64,000 nucleotides of DNA from Escallonia rubra (lineage: Eukaryota; Streptophyta; Magnoliopsida; Escalloniales; Escalloniaceae). The translations under genes and the position numbers were made by a program. The notes beneath the pieces were generated by a model, which was not told the origin of the DNA, ran no database searches, and saw only the letters and a program-made list of their open reading frames with translations. Of the stretch, positions 12,100-23,399 are shown piece by piece. Location: contig JAVXUO010002997.1 in NCBI GenBank assembly GCA_033065855.1, forward strand, positions 186,001 to 250,000. Reading direction: 5' to 3'. How positions within the stretch are numbered: position 1 is the first letter of the stretch; each line of letters begins with the position of its first letter.

Positions 12100-14811
12100 G
12101 GACATAAAATCCTTTAGTTAGTGGATCAGCTATGAAACTGCCAGTGAGGATTGATGATGATGTTCTCAATATTCTTGAAACCATATGAACAATTGTTGTT
12201 GTTCGCGTAAAAGAGCAGAGAAATTATCAGCAACCTTGAGTCCAAAGATAGAATTTCGCACCACACTGCCTGATCAGTAGCTTAATAGCAAGCCACAAAC
12301 TATGCATGCATGGTAGCAGATGTCACAAGGTTCAGCTTAACACTTTTCCAAGAAATCACTCCCCTTGCCATAGTAGACACAAAGACTGAAGTGTATTTTA
12401 TATCATCTGAACACTCCTGCAAAGCTCGAGTCTGAGTGACCAATTACTTCAAGCTCCACGGACCACTTATATGTACGCATGAAACCTTTATTCATTTGCT
12501 AATACCTCATGCCATTCTTTGCAGCTTTCTCGGGTAATATTTTAGGGTTGCTCTGATATCTGCCTAGCTTTGCAACTGTAAAAGCTATACCAAGTCTTAT
12601 GCAAACTTGGGCGTGCATAAAACTCCCTATGGTAGAGGCATAAAGGACATTTTTGGTTTGATATTGTTCTTCAAAAATTGACATTTATTTGATGTATCAC
12701 CTATTATAATGAGTTCATTCCTGGGAGAGCACGTCTACATCTTAAAACGATAAAGTAGCTTTTCCATATAAGGTCACTAGGACAAAAAAATCAACGCTTG
12801 TGATCACGATGAATTTCAATACCGATACACAAAAGATGTATTAACAAGATCTTTTGTCTCAAAGTTATCGGATAAGAAATCCTTAATCTTGCCAAAAAGC
12901 CCCAGATCGCTACCGGCTAATAAGATGCCATCAATACACAATACCATGAAACTAAAGTTGCTTCCACTTATCTTGAGATAGGTACATTCGTCCACTGCAT
13001 TTTCTTGAAAACTAAAAGAAGTCACAACTTCATGAAACTTCAGATGCTATTATCGTAAAGCTTTCTTTAAACCATAATTGGACTTCTTTAGTTTACAAAC
13101 AAGATGCTCGTAACCTTAACTTTAAAAACTTTAGGCTGGACCCTATAGCATTTTCAAATAAATGTTCATTAAAAAAAATGATTTTGAAATCCATTTGATG
13201 CAACTCTAAGTGAAAATGAGTAGTCAAAAGTCAATAATATTCTACGTAAATCTTTAGAAATGACCAGAGAAAAAGTCTCTTTGTAATTAATGCCTTCCTT
13301 CTGACTAAAACTTGTAACAACTAATACAGTCGTATGTTTGTTAATATTGCCTTGATAGTCACGTTTGGTTTTAAAAACTCATTTCAATCAACATCCTTAG
13401 ACCCCTGAGACAACTCTCGACAGTTAACAGCATTTATCAGCATCACCACCAACATAAAATTTGTTCTCCTGAAGGTAGACAACAAAATCAATAGGCACAG
13501 TCGGTCGTCTAGCCCATTGAGACCATCTCATTGGTACGTCTAGCTCTGCAAGAGGATTAGGTATTCGCTCAGCACACTCAACATGTTCAGGTACAACATC
13601 AATACGAGCAAGAGTAACAAAAATGGTGGTACTAACAAGATCCACGAGATCACGCTCTTTTCAAAAATCAAAATGACAAGGCATAATGCTCCCACTGATT
13701 TGGCCATCCTGTAATAATGCTACACAACCAGATTAACAATTTGGTACTATGATTAGGGTAGTAAAAACGATAAACTTTTCGACCAGAAGGATACTCAATA
13801 AGAATTAACAGGTAACAAGTCTCTCACCAAAGTTCTGATTTCTGAGGAGATTATAATTTAGCCTCTGCTAGACAACTGTTCTGCTACTCTATTTTGTTCA
13901 GGTGTATTAGGCCTTGTGTACTGTGCTAATTCCTTATGCTTCGAGATACGTAGAAAAATTTCCCATATGTTCTCAAACTCAATAAATAATTCCATAATAT
14001 TCACCAAGCTAATCAGATTGAATTTAATCTTCTTGCCACATTGGTTTTCAACTCTATTTTGAAGATTTTAAAGTTATCAAGTGCTTCTGATTTTTCACTA
14101 TAAGGTACATATAACAATAATGAGAAAATCGTGAATAAAACTTATGAAATATGTTCATTAAAAATTGTTAGAATGGTGAAGGGTCCGCAATAACCGTATG
14201 AATAATTTCTGACAAGTCCGAACTCCTAGTAGCCTTGTTCTCACTAATTCTTATTTTTTGCACTTGAGTAGAATAATTTAGTAGTTGAAAGATATCATCT
14301 TGCAACCTTTCTACTCTTTTTTGGGATATACGACCCAGATGTCGTTCATGAAGGTATTGGTAAGGGTTAAATCATCCTATAAAGTCCATCCAAATGCTAA
14401 AGCGGAAGCAAAAGCAAGTACGTAAGGAATAATCCAGTGAAATAAATATCGTACACCAAACCCCTAGATCAAAATGAGATGTTATAATAACCCTTACCGG
14501 CTAACAAACACCTGACTCGTCAATTTTGGCTTAAACTAAGTATGATCCTAAGGCGATCAACTTCCTTGTGGTGATAACATTCTAATAAACTTAGTCGTTC
14601 TTTTGGCACATTAAGAAACACCTTGAACATACCAAAATTAGGAAAAAGAGATTTCATGGTAAGTTCAACACATGTAAGCTTCAAGGGGATTAAGTTTCAT
14701 GGATTTTGATGGTTTTCTCATCTTCATCAAAAGCCGATGAATATTGCACCACTACTGGTAAGATTAGTCTTCAGCTAACCTAAAATGGATTTCTAACAAT
14801 CTGTAAACATG
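12100..14811 (-). pseudogene. Ty1/copia gag-pol relic, copy A
   Basis: Reading the minus strand from high to low coordinates gives copia pol motifs in order. They are gag-pre-integrase (LGRISQKRVERL at about 14330-14295), integrase start (ATRSSDL, about 14240-14200), integrase core (NTPEQNRVAEQ near 13885), the pre-RT linker (RWSQWARRPTVP, about 13530), the RT segment near 13200, and the RT catalytic region (LCIDGILLAGSDL, about 12930, where YVDD has become CIDG). Then come YASTIGSFMHAQVCIRLGIAF near 12620 and RNase H remains to about 12100. Stops and frameshifts are frequent and the catalytic D-D is broken. It shares its sequence with the relic at 38247-42045. Confidence 0.85.
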
Positions 14812-15721
14812 TTACCAATAGTATCTGATATGGGAAAAAAACCATTGCTTAGGATGAAGACACGTGTCTTCATCCGAAATGAGTCAAACTATTCTTCAAA
14901 ATCAACAAAGCCGTTGTAAACTCCATTAAGTCTGGTAACTCCCCACTGAATGGTACTAAACTGTCCATTCAATAGTTTAATGGACCATTTAGTAGAGTAA
15001 CCCCCTCATCAAGATAAAGCAATTAACGTATTAAATAAAGTGCTGTATAAAGAAAGGGAGGAGATGAACAAAGGTAAGCTCTAAACCGAGAAACCATACT
15101 CTCTCTTTGATACATATTTCTGACTTAAGCATCGGAGTTTTCCTCGCCGGAAACTCTTCCGGCGAATCATCGGTGTTGACTGTGTTGTGCAGGTCTATTC
15201 ACAAGGAAGTCAAGTTGCGTCCCAGATTTCATCAGCAACAATATCGATTGGGATGGGAAGGGGAGGAAAGAATGAGCAGGGGGAAGTGAGGTGGTGGTAA
15301 GGGGGACCTTGGATGGGTATGGGAAGGGATATGGATCAACGGGAAGTTGGGTGGTGACCGGTAGGGGATGGTGGATGGGCGGTGGGAACGGAGAGGGGTA
15401 GCTAAACTCACGAGTCAGAGCGGCAGACCCAATGAGTAGACTCCTAATGACTTACTGTTATTTTACAGTTTTCTCTCTCATTTTGACCACTTAACGGTCA
15501 AAATTGATGAAGTGGAAAAAAAATCACAAAATCATAAATAGTGAATGAGGTTGAAACATTTAATTAATAGTGTCCTGAATACACATAACCCTAATAGATA
15601 AATGACCATTTTCATAATTTACCCTTTCACTTTTTTGTAATTTGTGCCATCAATTGGCTCAATAATAGGAAGATAAGCAGCATCATTATAAACTGTAAAC
15701 ATACACGCAATAATGTCTAAT
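14812..15721. other. No gene recognised
   Basis: Intergenic sequence with only short open frames. It contains a perfect 24-bp palindrome centred on CACGTG and a G-rich stretch with repeated GGGAAGG and GGTGG at 15250-15400. It ends at the target duplication of the Mutator-like element. Confidence 0.5.
14852..14875. repeat. Perfect 24-bp palindrome centred on a G-box
   Basis: The left arm GGATGAAGACAC is exactly mirrored by GTGTCTTCATCC, giving a central CACGTG (the plant G-box core bound by bZIP and bHLH factors). No adjacent gene is evident, so any regulatory role is unknown. Confidence 0.55.
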
Positions 15722-15739
15722 TATTTCTTAAGCCTAATC

Positions 15740-16900
15740 CAGTGTTATGAAAAGCGCGCCTAGGCGCAAGGCGCATAAAGGCTCACACAACGCGCCTCGC
15801 CTAGGCTAGGCTCAGCGCGTTCAAGAAGGCGCGCGCCTCTTGCGCCTAGGCGCCCAGGCGCGCCTAGTGAAGCGGCGGTGGAGGCGCAAGGCTGGGCGCT
15901 TCTTGACTGTTGCCGTTCGATTTTCTTCACATGGGGATGGGCTGTTGATTTTCCTTTTCCTTTGTCTTTACCAAGTCAAAACCCCCAAATCAGTTCCTGA
16001 TTCACGAGTCACGAACCAAGACGGCAAGACCCAAGCTCTCAATCTCTCACAGTCACCTCGCGAATCCCAACCTTCCATCGCCGTCGCATCTCCTATCTCC
16101 GCTCGCCGTCGCATCTCCCATCTCCTCCGGTGCCGCAGGCGACGAAGCTTACGCGGCGGCCGATCTCCTCGGCGACGGAGTAGTACTTGTCGGTGCCGAG
16201 ATCCTCGACGTCGATGTGGAGGGAGCGGAGGTGGGCGACGGCGGCGTCCTTGACGGCCGTGCCGAAGCTGTCTGCTCCGGCTATGTCGTTTTGTAGTCCC
16301 TTTTTTTTATCTTCCTTCATTCTTTTTGTGTGCTTGTAAAGAATGTATACATATTTTGTATTACAATAGACATACCACATTGCCTCTTTTAGTGACAAAA
16401 AGATGTGGGCTTAGCAAAAAAATTTTTTTGACTTAGTTTCACCATTGTTTTTCCCTTTTTTTTTTTAACAAATATTGGCAAATCCATAGGTGTCCTATAG
16501 TCACTTAGCCTCAAAGTATTGGTTATGACATAACATATTTTCTAAACAAAAGCCCTACTCAAAAAGAGGTAAATAAAAGGGGAATTGATATTTGAATTTC
16601 TCTTTTATCGCTAAAAATCTTAAAAATCACATGTACAACTTTTAGAGACAAAAAAGAGCATAAATATTATCATCTTCCCCTTTCCAAATAAGTACTCCAC
16701 TTCCCAAATATCAACAATTATGATCCATCATGATTTATTTTACTTAATTTTATTGTTTTAATGCACTATTATTTATTTATTTTTATTTATTTTAATATTG
16801 CGCCTTGCTTCGAAAAGGCGCGCGCCTGCGCCTTGCGCCTTGCGCCTAGGCTCCAGGGACCTTTTGCGCCTTAGGTGCGCCTGCGCCTTTAATAACACTG
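15740..16900. mobile_element. hAT element nested in the MULE terminal repeat, 8-bp target duplication
   Basis: The 8-bp sequence GCCTAATC flanks the element at 15732-15739 and 16901-16908. The ends are inverted: left CAGTGTTATGAAAAGCGC, right reversed CAGTGTTATTAAAGGCGC. CAGTG ends and 8-bp duplications define hAT elements. The subterminal 100 bp on each side is packed with GGCGC, GCGCC and CCTAGGCGC motifs in both orientations, which are probable transposase-binding repeats. No transposase is encoded. The inner 300 bp carries a host gene fragment. The insertion lies in the first nine bases of the MULE's left terminal repeat. Confidence 0.92.
16126..16287 (-). pseudogene. Captured fragment of a DRT102-like (ribose-5-phosphate isomerase B-like) gene
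   Basis: The minus-strand frame contains IAGADSFGTAVKDAAVAHL, then RSLHIDVEDLGTDKYYSVAE and EIGRRVS. This is the N-terminal core of the plant RpiB/DRT102 family, in which the conserved GADSFG and DVEDLG motifs sit near the start and a VACGTG motif follows. Here VACGTG comes almost directly after RRVS, so intervening family residues are missing. Upstream of the GAD motif the frame has no family resemblance. The whole fragment lies inside the hAT element, so I infer transduplication of a host exon. It is not a functional gene: the rest of the RpiB domain and the C-terminal cupin domain are absent. Confidence 0.75.
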
Positions 16901-17496
16901 GCCTAATCTCAAAACTGTACCCTCAAGTTTATCCCCGGTACAACTTTAGTACTCAAGTTTGAAGGTGTGCCAAAGAAGTACTCCACTTTAAAAAAGTGTA
17001 CCAAATCAGTACATTGGCCGACGGACGACAGACGCCGTTAAAAAGTTCGAGGGGCAAGACCGTCATTATGAAAAAATGCCATAAAGTCTCTCCATGTGGT
17101 GACTTGGACCGCCCTTTTTCATATTTCCGATGCAAATTGATTATTAACTCTTTCTCTTTCTATATTTTTACACATATTATATACACACACATCATATATT
17201 ATATATACACATCATATATACATATATTTTAAATACACACCCACCCCATCTTCTCTCTCTAACAACAGACGACAGATTCCAGCGTGGTTGTGGGTGACCG
17301 TTGGTGGGCCGGTGGCTGTTGTGCCCACATAAAACATCTATGTCCAATGCCCCTTCTCAATCAAAATTAATGGGTTTCAATTCTAATTGGAGAGAAGGTT
17401 CGGCGACGGCTGTGGTGGTGCTGGGAGCACTGGCGATGACAGGTCTTGGGTCGTGGATGGGTGCGCCGGCGACAGCGAGGAAAGATTGCATTTGGT

Positions 17497-17762
17497 GGTG
17501 ATGATGCGAAGAGATCTAGGCAGTGTAGTGTGAGCGGCGGTGATGATGCCACTGCAACGGTGATGTGTGAGTGGCGATTAGCTGGTGTTGGTGATGTTGA
17601 TTTGTTGTGGGTGCGGCAACATCATTGGGAATTGATGTGGGTGATTCGGGTGATGTCGTAGGCTGTTTGGTGATCGTGTGGTGTTGATGGTGATGATGCG
17701 AAGAGATCTAGGTGGTGTAGTGTGAGCGGCGGTGATGATGCCGCTGCAGCGGTGGTGGTTGG
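17497..17762 (+). repeat. Direct duplication inside the MULE, 192-bp period
   Basis: The segment at 17497-17570 (TGATGATGCGAAGAGATC, then a TAGTGTGAGCGGCGG block) recurs at 17689-17762 with few changes. The region is rich in GGTGATGATG triplets and has open frames in several directions caused by its composition. I see no recognisable protein. Confidence 0.65.
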
Positions 17763-18658
17763 CCTGTTGTAGTTTTGCGATGAGGTCGTCGGTGACAAGA
17801 TGATGACGAAATGGCTGTGGTGGCGAAGCCTTGATTCCTTACGAGGGAAGATCTAGTGATAGAGGAACGCGAGAATGAAGGTTTGTAATGAATACTATTA
17901 CACCAAAAAAATAAGTATGCTTTGCTTTGGGTTACATGAAATGAGGCCCCTATCACAACAAGGTAGTCTACATGGAGCAACCATCTGGCTTTGTTGCTCA
18001 GGGGGATAGCTGGGGGAAGCCAATTTCTAGCTGCAGCTGACTTTCATCCCCGCCGTTCGTAACATCTATCCCCTCTCCTTCGTTGAACACAGCCTGCTTC
18101 TTAGAGTTGGCTTTTGCAATTGCAATTTGAAGTCCGAAAGCTTTAACCCGTACTCTTCGAAGATGCCGAATTGTGCTTTTCCAGTAGCCTGAGTTTGTGA
18201 GCAGCCCAAGCGAATCAGAGTTGGATAGAGTCAAGTGCGTCAGTCAAAGTTGACGTGTTAACGATGGTATGAAATCGCTTAGAAAAGTGCAAATCGCGCA
18301 AGCGAAGTCTGGAGATAGTAAGTGCTTTGGCTACTAGAGATGGAACTGGATAGCTCGTTTATCCATGATCCTAGCTTTCTCATTCCCAACTTTCAGATCA
18401 CTTAATGCCTAGGTTAGGGCAAGCCCTTACTCTTCATTGTAAACTAAGCAAGGCGTGAACCTAGAATGAAGGGAGCAGAATAGAGTGGCTCGACTGAAAG
18501 GTTACGGAGTATACTGAGTAGTAGTGTAAGGTGGGTTAGTCACTTACACGCCCATTACGTCACTCGCAAGAAAGGTCTGGATTGAAAGTGAGTCTACTAA
18601 ATTTGTGGTATATCAATAAAGGAGCCGATCTCCCCTGGTATAACAAGAAAAAAGATCA

Positions 18659-18688
18659 GGCGTACCTTTTGCATGATGGGTCAGCGAG
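18659..18688 (+). rRNA. Short large-subunit rRNA-like motif (organellar type), fragment
   Basis: GCGTACCTTTTGCATGATGG followed by GTCAGCGAG matches a conserved bacterial-type 23S rRNA segment (GTACCTTTTGTATAATGGGTCAGCGA in E. coli, with two differences). The sequences before and after do not continue as rRNA, so only about 30 bp is preserved. It may be one of the small shuffled pieces common in plant mitochondrial DNA. Confidence 0.45.
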
Positions 18689-18883
18689 ATGCCTCTTTCT
18701 TATATACGATACCACCAGCTATAGCCCGCAGCATCGCAGCTAGACTGTTTAATGGAACTACTAATTTCATTCTTTTATCTCTTTCCTTTTTATTATTTCA
18801 GTTATTGGGGGTCATACCCTTCCGGACTACAGAGCTCCAACTTTTGTGTTCTTAGTGGTTGTCCAACTAAGGCGTGTAGTTGG

Positions 18884-18949
18884 TCGGGGCAAATTTCTCC
18901 TATTGTTTTCTTCTTGTTCTTTGCCATAACGCCCATTCTGGGACGATAA
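18884..18949 (+). pseudogene. cob: Mitochondrial apocytochrome b (cob) C-terminal fragment
   Basis: The plus frame reads GQISPIVFFLFFAITPILGR before a stop. Plant mitochondrial cob ends with the same segment, its last transmembrane helix followed by a short polar tail. The tail codons after GR are replaced by a stop. Sequence before G-Q-I-S resembles cob only weakly (G-C-x-x-x-A). Cytochrome b is a core subunit of respiratory complex III and is mitochondrially encoded in plants, so a 20-residue piece here indicates transferred DNA. It is not expressed as cob. Confidence 0.75.
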
Positions 18950-19884
18950 ATTAGAGTCATTTTGGGAGTCCCCGAGATGGTGCGCCATCCCTCGTGGTTT
19001 TATATCTTGACTTTTTGCATCGACAGATGGTGGGTTTGGGATGGTTTAGTGGCTGTGGTCATTGTGTGAGAATTAGAGAGAGAGAGAGAGAGAATTAAGA
19101 CTGTCAAAAAAGGATGGACACATGGACAGACTTTATGGCATTTTTTCATAATGACGGTCTTGGCCCTCGGACTTTTTAACGGCGTTTGTCGTCTGTCGGC
19201 CAAGATACTGATTTGGTACGCTTTTTAAGTTGGATACTTCTTTGGTACCCCTTCAAACTTGGGTACTGAAGCTATACTGGGGATAAACTTGAGGGTACAA
19301 TTTTGGGATAAGGCCTATTTCTTATACAAGAAATAAGAGAGTCGGGGTATTTCAGCACAATTTTCCTTTTGTTTCCAAAATTGCAACATGTATTGATACA
19401 TCACTGACATAAGCCCTTAAAATAAGAGAGTCAATGCTTGTCATTGCAATCTTTATTTTGTTTTTAACATAATTAGTCCACTCTGTAACATTTAGGCAAC
19501 CTCTGTAAGACAAAATAATACTTTAAAGTTGACTCACCTTTGTTTAGTGTCCCCTTTGAAGATCATATTGTTCATTAAAAATATCAAATACGTCATTTGA
19601 TAGGACCGTATACAAATAGAGCTAAGGAATTTTACAAAATGGCTCATTTACCCCTTTGTTTGCTTTGACTTTGGCTTTCCCATGTCATCTTTGTTCTTTC
19701 TCTACGACTTTAAATAGAAACACCACTCCAAACCCCAACCTGCGGTTGCTCTTCCTCTTCTCCCGCCACCCCCTCCGGATAATAACCATAGCTTACTCCG
19801 TCATAATCACTACCACCACACCACCGCTGCCGCCGCATTCGAGACTTGGTTCTATTTCTCCAATCTGTCTCTTCTCAAACCACT

Positions 19885-19885
<1 letters not shown>

Positions 19886-19928
<43 letters not shown>
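19886..19928 (+). repeat. (CT)n microsatellite
   Basis: About 21 CT units in a row. It produces the Leu-Ser repeats in two overlapping open frames at 19656-20043, which are otherwise proline- and serine-rich and look non-coding. Confidence 0.95.
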
Positions 19929-19929
<1 letters not shown>

Positions 19930-19932
<3 letters not shown>

Positions 19933-22900
19933 ACCGCCGCAAACTATAGTGAACAAGGGCCAGGTGAGACACTGTTCAAGGCGATCAAGGTGAACAAGTA
20001 TAGAAACAAGAATATTGCAATGATTAATCATAAGTCATTTTAGATGCATTCTTACATTTGTATAATATAATAAGCCAAGCGAGAAGTGTAACAAATGCAA
20101 CAATAGTTTCTCTGCACGACACAATATTACATGATGTTTGCAATGTAGAATAATACTACTTATAAAAACTAAAACCTAATCATAAAAGTGTCGCGAAAGG
20201 TCTCCAATATTATCTTGGATGGAGTCCTTATTTATAAGGTTAGATTATTAAGCATTAACAATTTCAATACCTGTTAAGACTTGATTGAGTATATATCCTT
20301 GAAAATGTTCTCTAACATAAAAATAAAGTTTCATAAATCTAAGAAGCAAATAACATATAAGCTTTACAAGGAAAAAATAAATTAACGATTTATTTTAAGT
20401 TATTAATTTAAACTATATACCATGATCAGTGCAAATAATTTTCGATTATATAGCTTTTACAAACCTTTTCGTAAACAAAAGATAGGTCAATTTTTGTTCA
20501 GGTCGTGGTGACAAAAAAACTAGAATGCCTATGTTTTTATAATTAACAAATTTGTTGATAGTTACAATTGATTGAGAATTGCGCACTAAACATATTTGTC
20601 GCTGTAAAGATTTCCAAATATTGTTGACATGGGGTCTTATTTATTAATTTCATTTTTTTCACAGGATTGATAAGCTTACTATAATTTGAAAAACTAACTC
20701 TTAAATTGTTCTAAAGCTTTGTCTAACCAATATAATAACTCATTTATTAAGATTTAATTTTCACCACTATGTACTCAAAAGCACTCTCTAATATGAAGAT
20801 AAAAGCCATATATCAAAACTATGAAAGTAATATATGAGATTCATAAGAAAAAAAACTAATGTTGCATTGATTTAGTCTACTATGTACACAATAGTGATTA
20901 ATCACTTTTGATGGTTTAAGAAGCGTGCATAGAGCTACTACACATGTAGCAGTGAGCGGATTCCATTTCGAAGCCCTAACCGTCGCCGCCGATGTTCTTT
21001 GCACCACTGGATGCCACGAAGTCGATAGTACCTGGAACGTATCGAAGGCATATCTTGGAATATCCAAATGGTAAGTCTTCCCAAACTGCTGCCATATCAT
21101 GTCGTCGCCAGTAGTTGATGCTCGTCGCCAAATGTCAACAATGGACGCGGGCGGTTGCCCTAGTTGCTTCGCCACCGCTCTGCTTTCTCTCTCTTCTCTT
21201 CAAGAGTTCAAGCCCTTGATCTGTCCAGCTACTTTTAGGTTCAAGTTATAAGCTAAAATTCTATGCTTTTGACCCCCAAAAATCCTAAACGCAACTGGGA
21301 TTTTAAAAATCCTGTCTTCAACCCCTTAATATCACATATGCACCCACACCGTGTCCTAGCCGTATTCTAAACGCACCATGAATTTTGAAAATTAAAAAAG
21401 ACAATACTTCAAATTTCTAGGACACTCACCCCTTGTGCAATTAAGCCCAAACCGCACCCGTGTTGACGCTTCATCCATTTGACGAACCCGTGGTTCATAG
21501 CAATATGTAGACCAGTCCATCTCCATATCTTATTAACTTCGATCCAGTTGAATAGATGTTGATGCTAGCTAGAAACAAAGAGGATCTATGCAGAACTGGT
21601 AAAATGACAGCAACAAAGATTCATGCACTCAAGATCTCACTGCTCCAACACAACACGCGAAAATAGCATCAAATTCGATTCTAGAAATGTATCGTCAGAT
21701 TATGAATGACTTATACAGCAGCTAGCTCCAGGCTTCCATACTTACTGACCAGTCTATATATACATGAGTCCCCTACAACATGTAAGGAGAGACAGAGGCA
21801 CAACAAGAAGAAGGGCAGTCCAATATATAGCACAAGAAAATAATTAAATCATCAGCTCCTTCAATCTTTAACATATGTACAAACTACCAGCATATGATAA
21901 CCCACATAAGACGATAGCACTAAGAAATCCAAGCCTCTCAATCAGTAGTCCGAGAGAAAAGTGAGATCATGAACTTAGTAAGAAGAATAACCACAAACAG
22001 ATTTTTAGTACAAAAAAAAATCAATCAAATAAAGTCATTGCCTGTTCTCAGAAGAATTATGCAACCCCTGAAAAAATTAAATCAAACTAAACGTACCGGA
22101 GATTCATGTATTGTATGAAGTACACATTCTATTATATCACTTTCATCATGATGCAGTTCATCGATGCCTAAATTAAATGATTTTTAGGTGCCTAGCGCAC
22201 ACCCGTACGCACAAATTACCTACCAAAATTGCCACCCACCCACCACCACATTACATACCCAGACTGCCACCCACCCACCTATCATCAAGAAAAATGCAAA
22301 CCAAGCTCCAACCCAACTCAGTCAATAATTTTCATATACCAGTTGCTCCCTTTAGAAAAGAACACAAATCCGAAAAAAAACACAAAAACAGAGCAGGAAA
22401 CCCACCCCAAAAAAAGTAGATAGAGAAAAGAAAAGAAAAAGACAAAAGAAAACATTCAAAACATAGATAGCATCAAACCATCAGGCCAAAATGTAAAAAC
22501 AAAGAGGAATAGTCACTTCTATAAAACAGCCAAAAAGAATATTTAGTGTAGAGAGTATCACTTGATCAAAGAGAAGATAGAGATGTTACCGGCGAGAGGT
22601 AGAACCAGAAACGTGGAGGACTGTCGGCGACGGAGACTGCGAGAGGTACTGTTGGCGAGAGTCACGGTCGAACTGGAAGGTAGTGGAGTCACAGTTGAAG
22701 GTGGAGAAGAGCTGAAAAAGTGGAGCGCTGACAACGACAGCGATATCGAGAGATGGTGGATTCATGGTTAAAGGTAGTGGAGAACCCTGGAGCGACGCTT
22801 GGAGAGAAAATGAGGTTGACTGAGTCGTTTACCATAATTCCATTCTCAATTTTGCAAGGATCGTTTGCACATTTCACCTATTTAATTTAAGGATCCTACA

Positions 22901-22980
22901 ATCATCATCTTACACCACCCCCATCTAGTTTCATTTCACTGTAAGTGGCATTTTTTTTTTTTCTTTCTTTTTTGAGAAAA
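19930..22980. other. No gene recognised
   Basis: A/T-rich intergenic sequence. A minus-strand open frame at 20819-21175 (118 codons) has no motif I recognise. Its GC-rich first half at 20950-21175 might be an old exon. A frame at 22562-22771 is rich in Arg and Glu and lies in GA-rich sequence, which suggests composition rather than selection. Confidence 0.4.
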
Positions 22981-22998
22981 GAAGGGCTGGACTTAAAC

Positions 22999-23262
22999 AT
23001 ATAAAATCACGTTTTGGAGACCCAGACAATGTAAGGCTTTTTGTATTTCTTGTATTGCTTTTTCTGTCGTTAGTTTTTCTACTTTGTAAGAAATTTGGGG
23101 GTTAAGTGACTAACTTAAACTTAGTGTCGATCAACATGTAAAATCACGTTCTAGAGACCCCATCATGTAGGTAATGTAAGGCTTTATGTGTTATGTGTAT
23201 TGTTTTTCTCTTTCTTAGTTTCGACTTTGTAAGAAAATTTGGGGGTTTTATGAATTAGAGGA
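22999..23262 (+). repeat. Imperfect tandem duplication, about 136-bp period
   Basis: The block starting ACATATAAAATCACGTTTTGGAG near 22998 recurs from about 23134 (ACATGTAAAATCACGTTCTA). Shared later parts are AATGTAAGGCTTT, TTAGTTT and CTTTGTAAGAAA-TTTGGGGGTT. The copies differ by substitutions and small indels, so the duplication is not recent. Confidence 0.65.
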
Positions 23263-23399
23263 GAATACATAAGTAATCTGTAAGAACAAGTCGATCAAAA
23301 GTTCACCTACATCTGTAACAAAACCTGAGTTCTGGCCTATGTAAGACACGATCTGCCCTATGTAAGACACAATCTGAGTCCACCATAAAAGTGCATAAT

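Larger units (their letters stand above)
17990..19010. other. Mitochondrial-like DNA segment (NUMT-like) inside the MULE
   Basis: Base composition and style change here to those of plant mitochondrial intergenic DNA. Two recognisable pieces lie inside: a short large-subunit rRNA-like motif at 18659-18688 and the C-terminal end of apocytochrome b at 18884-18949. The boundaries are inferred from the change in composition and are accurate only to perhaps 50-100 bp. Nothing suggests that any gene here is functional. Confidence 0.6.
15731..19315. mobile_element. Mutator-like element (MULE) with 9-bp target duplication
   Basis: The flanks carry TATTTCTTA at 15722-15730 and again at 19316-19324, a perfect 9-bp duplication typical of Mutator. 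The element ends are inverted repeats of roughly 200 bp. The left reads A-GCCTAATC (interrupted by a nested hAT element) then TCAAAACTGTACCCTCAAG from 16909. The right, reversed, reads GGCCTTATCCCAAAATTG then TACCCTCAAG. Similarity continues through the block CCGTCATTATGAAAAAATGC. No transposase gene is visible, so it is non-autonomous. Without the nested insertion it would be about 2.4 kb. The interior contains GGTGATGATG-rich duplicated sequence and about 1 kb of mitochondrial-like DNA. Confidence 0.88.

Noticed and set aside
20819-21175. Minus-strand 118-codon frame
   Set aside because: One of the longer frames, but without a motif I recognise and without neighbouring exons or splice sites. 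It is recorded as unassigned and not called.
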